A stretch of DNA of 64,000 bases from Candidatus Thioglobus autotrophicus. Its GTDB lineage: Bacteria; Pseudomonadota; Gammaproteobacteria; PS1; Pseudothioglobaceae. The notes under the pieces are model-generated. The model did not search any database and was not told the origin of the DNA. It was given only the letters and a program-made list of their open reading frames with translations. Both the position numbers and the translations under genes were made by a program. Where the stretch lies: assembly GCA_022448455.1 (NCBI GenBank), contig JAKUUR010000005.1:1-64000 (forward strand), read 5' to 3'. How positions within the stretch are numbered: the first letter of the stretch is position 1; each line of letters opens with the position of its first letter. Shown here in pieces: positions 41,839-51,650 of the stretch.

Positions 41839-44691
41839 TTACTCGTAATTTTCTATACTTGGACAAGAACAAATTAAATTCTTATCACCATAAACATTAT
41901 CTACTCGGGAAACTGGAGACCAATACTTAACCTTTTTTAGTGTTTCTACTGGATAAGCTGCGTCTTCTCTCGAGTAAGAAAAATTCCAAGTTGAAGATGA
42001 TACCATTTCTAATGTATGAGGCGAATTAATTAGCGGATTATCTTTGACCGAATACTCACCCGATTCGACTTTTCGTATCTCTTTTCTGATTTGAATCATT
42101 GCGTCACAAAAACGATCTAACTCATCTAAAGATTCTGACTCGGTTGGCTCAATCATTAATGTTCCAGCAACTGGAAATGACATTGTAGGCGCATGAAAGC
42201 CGTAATCAATCAAACGTTTTGCAACATCATCTACACTAATGTTGAACTTTTCCTTGATGGGACGAAGGTCAACAATGCATTCGTGAGCGACCCTGCCATT
42301 CTCATCACTATAGAGTATAGGATAGTGCTTTGACAAACGAGTTGCTATGTAATTTGCATTCAATATTGCATTTGTGGTCGCCTCGTAGAGACCATTTTTA
42401 CCAAGCATAGTAATGTACATCCAGCTAATTGGCAAAATACTACCCGAACCCCAAGGCGCACCAGCAATACTACCGACACCAGTGTTATTTAATGGTGTTG
42501 TGGGTAAAAAATCTACCAAATGCTCCTTAACTCCGATAGGTCCAACTCCTGGACCTCCACCTCCATGAGGGATGGCGAATGTTTTGTGTAAGTTAAGATG
42601 AGAAACATCACCACCGAATTCACCAGGAGCTGAAATTCCAACCATCGCATTCATGTTTGCACCGTCGATGTATACCTGACCTCCAGCTTTATGAACAACC
42701 TTACAAACCTCTTTTACATCTTTTTCAAACACTCCGTGAGTAGAGGGATAGGTAATCATAATGGCAGCCAAATTATCTGCATTTTCTTTGCACTTAGATT
42801 TTAAATCTGACATATCGATGTAGCCATTATCTGCAGTCTTAACTACAACCACTTTCATACCCGCCATTTGTGCAGAGGCTGGATTGGTTCCATGAGCCGA
42901 GGCAGGAATTAAACAAATATTTCGATTTTCCTCTCCGTTACTTCGATGAAAAGCACGAATTGCTATAAGTCCTGCATATTCACCTTGAGCTCCCGAGTTA
43001 GGTTGCAAAGAAATTGCCGAGTATCCAGTTGCTTCGCATAGCATCTCTTCAAGCTCACTTATCATTTGCTGATATCCTATCACCTGATTCATTGGCACTG
43101 CAGGATGGATTTGAGAAAATTCTGGCCAAGTAACGGGTATCAATTCAGCTGCAGCATTCAACTTCATAGTACATGATCCAAGCGGTATCATTGCTCGATC
43201 AAGTGCAAGGTCTTTATCGCCTAAATAACGAATGTAGCGCATCATATTAGTTTCTGAGCGATATGTATTGAACACATCATGAGTCATGAATTCTGAACTT
43301 CTTTTTAAGTTTTTACTTATTTGAGATTTATTTTTTTCAAACAGTAGTTGTGCGCTGAACTTAGATTCTGTATTAAATATCTTCCATAAATACTCTATAT
43401 CCTCTGGAGTGCTGAGCTCATCAAATGAAACTGAAACGAGGGTTTTACTAAAAACATTTATGTTGTATCCATTTTTTTCAGCCTGCATGACAACAGCGTC
43501 GGAGTTTTTAACTTCTATCGTTAATGTATCAAAAAATGTTCCGTTAACAATACGAAAACCCATTTCAGAAATACCATCTGCAAAAACAGCAGCGTAACGA
43601 AAAATTCTTTCAGCAACCTTTTTAAGACCTTCAGGGCCATGATAAACGGCATACATGCTGGCCATGACAGCTAAAAGAGCTTGCGCCGTGCATATATTGC
43701 TGGTGGCTTTTTCACGACGAATGTGCTGTTCACGGGTTTGTAGAGCCAGGCGATACGCTAACCTACCTTTCGTATCAACCGTAGCGCCAATAATTCTTCC
43801 GGGCATAGAGCGTTTATGTTTTTCCTTGATTGACATATACGCTGCGTGAGGTCCGCCATATCCAATTGGCACTCCAAATCTTTGTGTATTACCAATCACC
43901 ACATCTGCGCCCATTTCACCAGGTGGCTTTAAAAGCGTTAACGATAATAAATCTGCACTTACAGCAGCTAAGGCTTGCTTTTCATGTATTGAATCTATTA
44001 GTTTCGAGTAATCGCTACAGTTACCATAAGTATTCGGATATTGCAGCAACACACCAAAAAAATCAAGTTTTTCTAGGTCTACTAATGGATCACCGATTAC
44101 CACTTCAATACCTAATGGCTCAGCTCTTGTTAACACCACTTCAATATTCTGAGGATAGCAATCATTTGCAACAAAAAAAACTTTACTCTTCGATTTACTT
44201 ACTCTCTGACAAAAACTCATAGCCTCGGCACAAGCACTAGCTTCATCTAGCATTGATGCATTTGCTAACTCCATTCCCGTTAAATCGGTAACCATTGTTT
44301 GAAAGTTCATTAATGCTTCTAAACGGCCTTGAGATATTTCTGGTTGATATGGAGTATAGGCCGAATACCAGGCAGGATTTTCCTGGATATTGCGCTGGAT
44401 CACGGGCGGTGTAATTGAATTGTAATAGCCTTGGCCAATGAATGACTTATACCGGATATTCATTCTGGCTAAATTTCTTAACTGTTTAAGTGCCGCTAAT
44501 TCTGAAATACCATCAGCTATATTCATCGGCTTTTTCCGACGAATAATATCTGGCACAATTTCTTCGATCAAGTCATCTAAGTTATCAAAACCAAGATAAT
44601 CAAGCATCTTTTGTTTCTGAGCACTGGAAGAACCAATATGCCTATTGGTAAAAACGTCGTTATTTAATAAATCTTCTATCTTAGTGGCCAT
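41839..44691 (-). CDS. gcvP: glycine dehydrogenase (decarboxylating)
   Basis: 950 aa; [47 protein letters not shown] (PLP Lys). Confidence 0.98.
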   Translation of the reverse strand: MATKIEDLLNNDVFTNRHIGSSSAQKQKMLDYLGFDNLDDLIEEIVPDIIRRKKPMNIADGISELAALKQLRNLARMNIRYKSFIGQGYYNSITPPVIQRNIQENPAWYSAYTPYQPEISQGRLEALMNFQTMVTDLTGMELANASMLDEASACAEAMSFCQRVSKSKSKVFFVANDCYPQNIEVVLTRAEPLGIEVVIGDPLVDLEKLDFFGVLLQYPNTYGNCSDYSKLIDSIHEKQALAAVSADLLSLTLLKPPGEMGADVVIGNTQRFGVPIGYGGPHAAYMSIKEKHKRSMPGRIIGATVDTKGRLAYRLALQTREQHIRREKATSNICTAQALLAVMASMYAVYHGPEGLKKVAERIFRYAAVFADGISEMGFRIVNGTFFDTLTIEVKNSDAVVMQAEKNGYNINVFSKTLVSVSFDELSTPEDIEYLWKIFNTESKFSAQLLFEKNKSQISKNLKRSSEFMTHDVFNTYRSETNMMRYIRYLGDKDLALDRAMIPLGSCTMKLNAAAELIPVTWPEFSQIHPAVPMNQVIGYQQMISELEEMLCEATGYSAISLQPNSGAQGEYAGLIAIRAFHRSNGEENRNICLIPASAHGTNPASAQMAGMKVVVVKTADNGYIDMSDLKSKCKENADNLAAIMITYPSTHGVFEKDVKEVCKVVHKAGGQVYIDGANMNAMVGISAPGEFGGDVSHLNLHKTFAIPHGGGGPGVGPIGVKEHLVDFLPTTPLNNTGVGSIAGAPWGSGSILPISWMYITMLGKNGLYEATTNAILNANYIATRLSKHYPILYSDENGRVAHECIVDLRPIKEKFNISVDDVAKRLIDYGFHAPTMSFPVAGTLMIEPTESESLDELDRFCDAMIQIRKEIRKVESGEYSVKDNPLINSPHTLEMVSSSTWNFSYSREDAAYPVETLKKVKYWSPVSRVDNVYGDKNLICSCPSIENYE

Positions 44692-44703
44692 TTATTTTTC
44701 AGT

Positions 44704-45075
44704 TTAATCTTCAATAAAAGTTTGATAGGCATCGTCATCCATTAGGTCATCCAACTCAGATACATTGGAAAGTTTGACTTTAATAAACCAGCCATCGCCC
44801 ATTGAGTCTTCTGAAACAAGTTCCGGTTCATCTGCCAATCTATCATTTACCTCAACGATCTCTCCAGAAACAGGAGCAACCAAATCTGAAGCCGCCTTAA
44901 CCGACTCAATCACAGAAATGTTGTCTCCTCGACTACACTCATCACCGACCTCTGGTAGTTCAATAAAAACCAAATCGCCCAATTGTTCTTGAGCAAAATC
45001 GGTTATTCCTATAATTACCAGGTCTTCGTCTTGAACTTTAACCCACTCATGATCTTCGGAATATTTAATACTCAT
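44704..45075 (-). CDS. gcvH: glycine cleavage system H protein
   Basis: MSIKYSEDHEWV, lipoyl-lysine VIESVKAASDLVAPVSGEIVEVN. Confidence 0.98.
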   Translation of the reverse strand: MSIKYSEDHEWVKVQDEDLVIIGITDFAQEQLGDLVFIELPEVGDECSRGDNISVIESVKAASDLVAPVSGEIVEVNDRLADEPELVSEDSMGDGWFIKVKLSNVSELDDLMDDDAYQTFIED

Positions 45076-45096
45076 TACTGCTCCTCATTTTGTTTT

Positions 45097-46221
45097 TTAA
45101 CCTCTAAAATAATTTTGTTTAACGAAAGGCAATTTTACTACACTAACCGGAATCTTCTTATCACGAACCAGTGCAAACAAGTTGGATTTATCATCAATAC
45201 AGCTCACTTCAATTCTTGCAATAGCTACAGGTTTTCCTGTACTGGGGCTAAAACCACCGCTGGTAACTTGTCCTACTCGATTACCCGCACCATTCTCTAT
45301 CATAGCGCCATCACGAACCGGCACTCTACCCTCAGGTTGCAAGCCAACTATCTTGACTTTGGTGCCTTCAGAAAGATGACTCATAACAATTACATCCCCA
45401 GGATAGCCGCCAGGACGCTCACCGCCAAGTCTTCTTGTTTTCGATAATGCCCAAGTCAATGAAGACTCTACTGGACTATGTTGTTGGTCTAGTTCATGAC
45501 CATATAGTGACAAGCCAGCCTCTAAACGAAGTGAATCTCTTGCTCCAAGTCCAACCCATTCAACCGCCTGATCTGATATTAAAAGTTTGGCAATACGCTC
45601 AGCCTGATGTCCTGGCATTGAAATTTCAAATCCATCCTCGCCGCTATAACCAGACCTTGTCGCTAAGCATTCAACCCCATCAATCTCTAATATCTTAGCC
45701 GTCATAAAGGTCATCTCACTACAAGAAGGTGCAAATTTTGACAACACTTCACATGACTTAGGACCTTGCAAAGCCAACAGCGCAACATCTTCAAGAAGTT
45801 CAACCTCACAACCACTATCAACTAAACTCTTCAAGTGTTCAAAATCTGCAACCTTGCATGCTGCGTTGACTACTAAGAACAAACCATCATCGCCAATATT
45901 CGTCACCATCAAATCATCCATTACGCCGCCCTTCTTATTTGTAAAGACAGCATAACGTTGTTTCATTAGAGGTAAATCAACTATATCGACCGGAACTAGG
46001 GTCTCTAAAGCTTGTTTTGCGTTCTGACCTGTAAGCTTGATTTGACCCATATGGGAAACATCAAAAAGACCAGCGTTTTCGCGTGTATGCAGATGCTCTT
46101 TTTTAATCCCTAACGGATACTGAAGCGGCATTTCATAGCCCGCAAATGGTACCATTTTTGCATCAGCGTCAAGATGCATTTGATGTAGCGGAGTAGTTAG
46201 TATTCGGTCAACTGATGACAT
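45097..46221 (-). CDS. gcvT: aminomethyltransferase
   Basis: LHQMHLDADAKMVPFAGYEMPLQY, FDVSHMGQIKLTG, GARDSLRLEAGLSLYGHELD. Confidence 0.97.
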   Translation of the reverse strand: MSSVDRILTTPLHQMHLDADAKMVPFAGYEMPLQYPLGIKKEHLHTRENAGLFDVSHMGQIKLTGQNAKQALETLVPVDIVDLPLMKQRYAVFTNKKGGVMDDLMVTNIGDDGLFLVVNAACKVADFEHLKSLVDSGCEVELLEDVALLALQGPKSCEVLSKFAPSCSEMTFMTAKILEIDGVECLATRSGYSGEDGFEISMPGHQAERIAKLLISDQAVEWVGLGARDSLRLEAGLSLYGHELDQQHSPVESSLTWALSKTRRLGGERPGGYPGDVIVMSHLSEGTKVKIVGLQPEGRVPVRDGAMIENGAGNRVGQVTSGGFSPSTGKPVAIARIEVSCIDDKSNLFALVRDKKIPVSVVKLPFVKQNYFRG

Positions 46222-46404
46222 TAAAATAATTACTTAAAAAATCATTTTTATCTACTAAAAAATGAAGCCAAAAGCTAGCATTCAAAGAGAAGCGTTATTA
46301 TATTCTCTTATTTTAATTTAATTACTCATTATTGAATTAAATTATCTTCAAACGGATGATGACTTATAAAAAATCTCTATCCTCGTCTAGGTTAAAAGAA
46401 CCAT

Positions 46405-47343
46405 TTAGTAACCTTTGGTAATGTTATAGATAGGAAATGGCATTTTTCCATCCTCTATGCGGCGGATATTTTCAGCAATTGTTTTTGCTGAAGATTTTGG
46501 ATTGCTTTGTCCTGCAATGTGAGGCGTAATGTAGACAGATGGATGACTCCAGAGAGGATTGTTTGTAGGCAAAGGCTCTTGTTCAAATACATCCAAAGCC
46601 GCCGCAGTAATATGGTTTTCATCTAGTAGAGACAATAAATCTGCCTCATTGATAATACCACCTCTGCCCATATTAATAATAAATGAACCTCTAGGTAAAA
46701 ATTTGAGCTCATCCTTTCTAAGCATATTTTTTGTGTCTTTAGAAAAAGGTAGAACATTAATTAATATATTTGTCTTAACTAGAAAATCACTTAATTGCAC
46801 CTTTCCAAAAAAGTATTTAATATCACCCAAAGATGATTTTTGATTGGCACCCCAACCCAACACCTTAAAGCCTTGATCAATTAGTGACTCACCAATACCT
46901 CTTCCAATATTGCCTAAACCCATAATTCCAACTGTCCTATCTTCAGGTTGAATGGAGCTTTGCTGTTGCCATTTTCTATCAAGCTGTTGTTTCATGTACA
47001 GATAGTGGTCACTATGAAAATGCAATACCCAATGAAGAGCATGAAAACACATCTCATGCGTTAACTTTACATCAACCAAACGAACAATTGGCAAATCCTT
47101 TGGCAAGTCAGGATCACTGAGAATATGATCCACTCCTGCACCTAAAGAGAGAATCGCTTTAAGATTTGGATATCGTTTTAAAATCCCATGTGGGTGCTTC
47201 CATACAACAGCATACTCGATTTCATTCTCGTTACCGACATCAGGATAGACTCTGACATCAATCTCTGGCAACTCAGACTGAACCCATTGATGCCAAACCT
47301 TTTCATCTTCCCAAAATTCGCTAACTGAAATTAATAATGCCAA
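46405..47343 (-). CDS. D-2-hydroxyacid dehydrogenase (glyoxylate/hydroxypyruvate reductase A-like)
   Basis: VGIMGLGNIGRGIGESL, NMGRGGIINEADLL, TPHIAGQSNPKS. Confidence 0.88.
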   Translation of the reverse strand: MALLISVSEFWEDEKVWHQWVQSELPEIDVRVYPDVGNENEIEYAVVWKHPHGILKRYPNLKAILSLGAGVDHILSDPDLPKDLPIVRLVDVKLTHEMCFHALHWVLHFHSDHYLYMKQQLDRKWQQQSSIQPEDRTVGIMGLGNIGRGIGESLIDQGFKVLGWGANQKSSLGDIKYFFGKVQLSDFLVKTNILINVLPFSKDTKNMLRKDELKFLPRGSFIINMGRGGIINEADLLSLLDENHITAAALDVFEQEPLPTNNPLWSHPSVYITPHIAGQSNPKSSAKTIAENIRRIEDGKMPFPIYNITKGY

Positions 47344-47352
47344 AACTGACTC

Positions 47353-48252
47353 CTATGTTTTGCTTCTAAGTTGTTGATTATGTCTTTCTTCAATTAATCG
47401 AACAATACTTAAATGAGGCGCCTCATCACCATACAGCTTTGTTGCTTCTTGATAAGTGTTATAAACTTTTTCCCCGAGTGGCATTGAGATACCAAGGTGG
47501 TGGCCGAGCTCGACAATCAGTTTCATATCTTTTTCAGCCAGTCCAAGTGCAAATGAAGTGTCGTAGCTACCATCCAATACTTTTGGGATATAGTTTTCAA
47601 CCACGTAGCTTTGAGAACAACTATTCATCAACACTGAATGAAGGGTTTTTAAGTCTAGGTTGGCTTTCGCACCCATCATTAGAGTCTCTCCAATCCCTTG
47701 TGCAGCAAGGTAATTTAGATGCAGTTGTACCAACTTGGTGACATAACCTGACCCAGAGGGGCCCATGCGAATGACCTTACTAGCAAACACTTTCAACAAT
47801 GACTCAAACTTTTTCAAAACTTCTTTTTCAATACCAAGAAAGGTAGTTAAAGTTCCTGCTGCTGCCCGCTCTGCACCGCCACTAACTGGAGCATCAATCA
47901 ATGTCAAATGATTTGGCGCGCACTCCTTAACTTTCTCCCACTCAGCTAATTCGTTTGTAGTGGTTTCAAACCAAGTAGCACCTTCTTTTAAATTATTCAA
48001 AATACCTTTATTGCCAAATGCTAAAAGATTGACTTCATTTGAGCTTGGGAGGGATGTAAAAAGCACATCGCACTGTGGACACATCTTTGATGCACTTTCT
48101 CCATTTATAGCGCCTTTAGCAATGAAGTCAGCTAAAACTGTTTCGTTAATATCCAAAACAATTAACCTATCGCCTGAATCTTTGCAATGCATTAATAAAT
48201 TATGTGCCATACCAGCACCCATATTTCCTAAACCAATAAATCCTATATTCAT
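47353..48252 (-). CDS. NAD(P)-dependent beta-hydroxyacid dehydrogenase (3-hydroxyisobutyrate dehydrogenase family)
   Basis: MNIGFIGLGNMGAGMAHNLL, LIDAPVSGGAERAAAGTL, GYVTKLVQL. Confidence 0.9.
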   Translation of the reverse strand: MNIGFIGLGNMGAGMAHNLLMHCKDSGDRLIVLDINETVLADFIAKGAINGESASKMCPQCDVLFTSLPSSNEVNLLAFGNKGILNNLKEGATWFETTTNELAEWEKVKECAPNHLTLIDAPVSGGAERAAAGTLTTFLGIEKEVLKKFESLLKVFASKVIRMGPSGSGYVTKLVQLHLNYLAAQGIGETLMMGAKANLDLKTLHSVLMNSCSQSYVVENYIPKVLDGSYDTSFALGLAEKDMKLIVELGHHLGISMPLGEKVYNTYQEATKLYGDEAPHLSIVRLIEERHNQQLRSKT

Positions 48253-48286
48253 TTTCTATCCTCAGTCAGTTAGATTGTTGAGACTA
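48169..48286. repeat. direct repeat copy A (start of HIBADH gene plus upstream junction)
   Basis: 84-nt coding part differs from copy B (49859-49976) at 7 positions; similarity continues about 34 bp upstream of the ATG. Confidence 0.88.
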
Positions 48287-49016
48287 TTAAACGGTGAGCA
48301 CACAGGTGTTCATAGTGCGGCATGACAATATCGTAAATTTCTTTGACACGATCTGGCAAATCATTAACTTCAACATAATTGCGTTTTTGTGGTTTTAAAC
48401 CATCTGAGTTGCGCAAATTTTCATGAAATATACCGCCATCCCACCAACTCACTTCATCGCGTGCACCCGGCTCCCAACTAAGAGCTCGTTCAATAAATGG
48501 AATGCCAACAGTGTTGCAATAAGCTTCAACAATACCATGAGGATTTTCAAGTAAGTCATCACTATCAATAACCACTGGAGTTTTACCTGTATTACTCCAA
48601 ACTATATCGAACAACTCTCTTTGTTCTATGTAACCTATTTCTTTTAAAACGAAATCAGGAAAATATTTGTATATTGAGCTTATTGTTTTTGCAGGATCTC
48701 GGATTAAAAAGCTATGATTAAAATGGGATAGAAACTCGTCAGTCCAAAGATGACTAATATAATGTGGAAAATCTTTGCAAAAAACAGATTTTTGAGCAAC
48801 CGTTTTCTTAAGTTTTGTAAAAACACCCTCTAATGATAATCCTGGTATGCGTAAACTATTTTCTTGCACTCTTGGCCAAAGCGGATTCTCTCCTTGATAC
48901 CAAGCTTCCCCAAAAGGTTCGTGAAAACATTCCATATCTCCTCGTTGGCGCATCATCCATTCGAATGCGGTTGAAGTAGACCTAGGAGTTGCCCATAGAA
49001 CGAGTATTTTATTCAT
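48270..49016 (-). CDS. sulfotransferase-like family protein
   Basis: MNKILVLWATPRSTSTAFEWMMRQRGDMECFHEPFGEAWY (PAPS-binding-like P-loop); start trimmed from 49067. Confidence 0.72.
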   Translation of the reverse strand: MNKILVLWATPRSTSTAFEWMMRQRGDMECFHEPFGEAWYQGENPLWPRVQENSLRIPGLSLEGVFTKLKKTVAQKSVFCKDFPHYISHLWTDEFLSHFNHSFLIRDPAKTISSIYKYFPDFVLKEIGYIEQRELFDIVWSNTGKTPVVIDSDDLLENPHGIVEAYCNTVGIPFIERALSWEPGARDEVSWWDGGIFHENLRNSDGLKPQKRNYVEVNDLPDRVKEIYDIVMPHYEHLCAHRLIVSTI

Positions 49017-49032
49017 TAGTTGAAATCTATAT

Positions 49033-49860
49033 TTATTTAAGTTTGGAAAGTAAGTGACCATGTTCACCGGTAGGCGCTATTCCAAGGCTTTTAAATATAC
49101 GCCAGTAGAGCGCAACATCTGATGCAATGACTGGCTTACCTATTATTTTCTCGAAATTCGGAGTATAGAATAGTGCTCTTTGTGGCAATCCATCTAATCG
49201 CCGCCAATTAGGCATGCCATTAATCACAATAGCATCAGCATCAGGTACTTTTTCTGATACGTAAATCATAGATTTTTCCGCTAATTCATTAGGGAAGATC
49301 CAAGTTAAATCATTAACCTCTTGTTGTGTTTTATAGAAGCCTTGGTCAACAAAATTTCCAACATATGCAACATCAAAACCCGCTTCTCTTAAGAAGCGAG
49401 TAATACCATCGCGCCAATCAGGCCAATAATAAACTGAGTTTAAGGCTATTTTTTCTGCATTTAGTTCATGAAGAGCTTCCACTAAACACATGCCAGCCAT
49501 ATGGAAAGGTGTTTCATATTTGTCACTTAGTTTGTTACAGAATTGACGGATTTGGTCTGGACTAGTGCCATTGCAATGCACCCAGTTTGTACCAACCTGG
49601 CCCACTACATCTGCACCACTATTTGACATACAGTGGACAAATTCTTCTAAAAGATCGAAGTTTTTGGTTCTCTGAGTTAATTCGTGGGCATATCCTGGTA
49701 CATGCAGAATACGACCGTGCACGCCCACTTCTTCGGGAGCTATTATAAGGAAATCACTTGGTGCGGCATCATAGTCATAAGGAGGAGAAGTGAAACCTAC
49801 TTGAGAAGGGAATAATTTATTATCTGGGTTTGACCATTTTTCCGGTTTCATTGCCTTCAT
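49033..49860 (-). CDS. Asp/Glu racemase superfamily (maleate isomerase / arylmalonate decarboxylase-like)
   Basis: GADVVGQVGTNWVHCNG, MCLVEALHELNAEKIAL, DADAIVINGMPNWRR, KPVIASDVALYWRIFKSLGI. Confidence 0.75.
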   Translation of the reverse strand: MKAMKPEKWSNPDNKLFPSQVGFTSPPYDYDAAPSDFLIIAPEEVGVHGRILHVPGYAHELTQRTKNFDLLEEFVHCMSNSGADVVGQVGTNWVHCNGTSPDQIRQFCNKLSDKYETPFHMAGMCLVEALHELNAEKIALNSVYYWPDWRDGITRFLREAGFDVAYVGNFVDQGFYKTQQEVNDLTWIFPNELAEKSMIYVSEKVPDADAIVINGMPNWRRLDGLPQRALFYTPNFEKIIGKPVIASDVALYWRIFKSLGIAPTGEHGHLLSKLK

Positions 49861-49942
49861 CTCCTGAATCTTTACAGTACATTAATAAATTATGTGCCAT
49901 ACCAGCACCCATATTACCTAGGCCAATAAATCCTATATTCAT
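49859..49942 (-). pseudogene. 5' remnant of a 3-hydroxyisobutyrate dehydrogenase gene (duplicate of 48169-48252)
   Basis: Encodes MNIGFIGLGNMGAGMAHNLLMYCKDSGD, then runs into the AMDase-like gene start; 77/84 nt identical to the intact gene start. Confidence 0.88.
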
Positions 49943-49976
49943 GTTGTTATCCTTAGTCTGTTAAATTGTCGAGTCG
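49859..49976. repeat. direct repeat copy B
   Basis: Includes the 3' end of the 49953-50837 gene (DNLTD*) plus the HIBADH 5' remnant; copy A retains the same NLTD* codons in an alternative frame. Confidence 0.85.
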
Positions 49977-50837
49977 TTCTAAGTCACGCTCGTGATGAAT
50001 TGACATTGAGCGTCCATAGAAAGCTTCAGCGTGATGAGGTCTGTTAACCAAGTATGGATTAGTGACATACGTTGGCAAGGCAATAATTCTTGGTGTATCG
50101 CCTCTAGTAACAGTTACTCTATGCAACGAGTAACGCCCTTTAAATATTTGCAAATCTCCCGTCTTCAAGCTTAACATTCTTACCTTATCGCGTTCACCTT
50201 GTAACACTCTCTTTACATCCTCAAAGTGTTCATTATGTGGTGAACGAATATCTGGTGCATACTCAAAGTCACCACCTTCATCAGATTCACTAACGAGAAT
50301 ACTAACAGTAAATTCATTGCCATCGAAGTGCCATGGAAAGTAGTCACCATCATTCATAATACTGTAAGGATTTCGACCTAAGGGTTCTGCCCATCGATAA
50401 ATAGGGCCGACATTCAAACAGTCAGAGACAAAATGTACTACCACGTCAGAGTCATATATTTTTCTAAGAACCGAGTCACTTTCTAATAGATCTGAATTTA
50501 TAAATGACGACGTTCTTTCTTCAAAAAAACGGTTTGGGTGGTCTTTAGGAAGTGTGGTGTCCTCTTTTGTGAGATAAGGGTTTACAAGCGTATGCGCCCT
50601 TCTAGCCCCATCCATTATTCTGAATGCTTCATCTTTCATTTTCTTAATCGCTGAAGAGGAAATAAAATCAGGTATATGTGCACATCCCCATTTATTTAAA
50701 TCTAAACGACAATCTTTAACTAATTCAGCCCTTTTTAGATGGGTTAAATCATGGATAGGGAATTGCTCTAAATCAAGAAACTCGTCCAAACGAATTTCTG
50801 CAGCACTGTAGGCTGAAGGAGCAACAATTTCTGACAT
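49953..50837 (-). CDS. PhyH/2OG-Fe(II) dioxygenase-like protein
   Basis: FPWHFDGNEFTVSILV (HxD), GGDFEYAP, LQIFKGRYSLHRVTVTRGDTPRIIAL distal His/Arg. Confidence 0.75.
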   Translation of the reverse strand: MSEIVAPSAYSAAEIRLDEFLDLEQFPIHDLTHLKRAELVKDCRLDLNKWGCAHIPDFISSSAIKKMKDEAFRIMDGARRAHTLVNPYLTKEDTTLPKDHPNRFFEERTSSFINSDLLESDSVLRKIYDSDVVVHFVSDCLNVGPIYRWAEPLGRNPYSIMNDGDYFPWHFDGNEFTVSILVSESDEGGDFEYAPDIRSPHNEHFEDVKRVLQGERDKVRMLSLKTGDLQIFKGRYSLHRVTVTRGDTPRIIALPTYVTNPYLVNRPHHAEAFYGRSMSIHHERDLERLDNLTD

Positions 50838-50850
50838 AATTCTTCCCTAT

Positions 50851-51588
50851 TTATTTTTTATAAGAGGGATCCAATCGATCGCAACGACGTAACAAAGCTG
50901 GCCACTCATACTTACCTGGAGGAAAAGCTTCATATTGTTCACAGGCTAACTGCCATATCTTAGGGCTGGTCTTTACTCTAGTTAGAGAGCAAGGCTCTAC
51001 TTGCAGAGCGACCTCGCACATGCGAATTAAATAATACATTTTCATAAAACTCTCACCAGCCGTCTCACCAGCTGTTAAAAAACCATGGTTGCGCATCACT
51101 AACAAGCCATGCTCGCCCATATTCTTAGCGATACGGTGACGCTCACCCGGGTCAACCGATAAGCCCTCCCAGTCATGATATCCGACCTTGCGATAAAGCA
51201 TGGATGAATCCTGAATCAAATAAGGTATTTCCTCAAAAACAGTAGCAGCAATCGCACTGGGTGGGTGAGCATGGAAAACAAATTTATTATTGGGATGGTT
51301 TAAGTGGATTGCGCTGTGAATAATAAATCCCGCAGTATTAACATCTTCAGGCCCTTCAAGCACATTTCCATCTTCATCAACCTTGATTAAATTTGAAGCG
51401 CAAACTTCTTCATAGGCGAGACCAAAACGATGCATATAAAAATGATGATCTGAGCCAGGTACGCGCGCAGTAATATGGTTCCAAATAGTGTCGTCCCAAC
51501 CGTGCATAGCGGTCAATCGAAACATAGCAGCCAAGTCAATTTTCACTTTTTCTTGTAGTTGCTTTAGATTTGATGCAGTTTTACTCAT
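50851..51588 (-). CDS. class II aldolase/adducin family protein
   Basis: WDDTIWNHITARVPG, FVFHAHPPSAIAATV, LLVMRNHGFLTAGETAGESFMKMYYL. Confidence 0.9.
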   Translation of the reverse strand: MSKTASNLKQLQEKVKIDLAAMFRLTAMHGWDDTIWNHITARVPGSDHHFYMHRFGLAYEEVCASNLIKVDEDGNVLEGPEDVNTAGFIIHSAIHLNHPNNKFVFHAHPPSAIAATVFEEIPYLIQDSSMLYRKVGYHDWEGLSVDPGERHRIAKNMGEHGLLVMRNHGFLTAGETAGESFMKMYYLIRMCEVALQVEPCSLTRVKTSPKIWQLACEQYEAFPPGKYEWPALLRRCDRLDPSYKK

Positions 51589-51650
51589 GTTAACTTACGC
51601 TAGTTCAAATTCGAATTATAAACCAGAATTAGCTAGCGACAGTTGATAAA

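Noticed and set aside
43830-44222. 130-aa plus-strand ORF, plus 43655-43849 and 44983-45447
   Set aside because: Antisense to gcvP, gcvH or gcvT with no recognisable protein features.
46222-46404. Possible glycine riboswitch upstream of gcvT
   Set aside because: The reverse-complement leader lacks the conserved glycine-aptamer core. Only an AT-rich 10-bp inverted repeat (46314-46323 / 46335-46344) is visible, too weak to call. A covariance-model search (Rfam RF00504) would be decisive.
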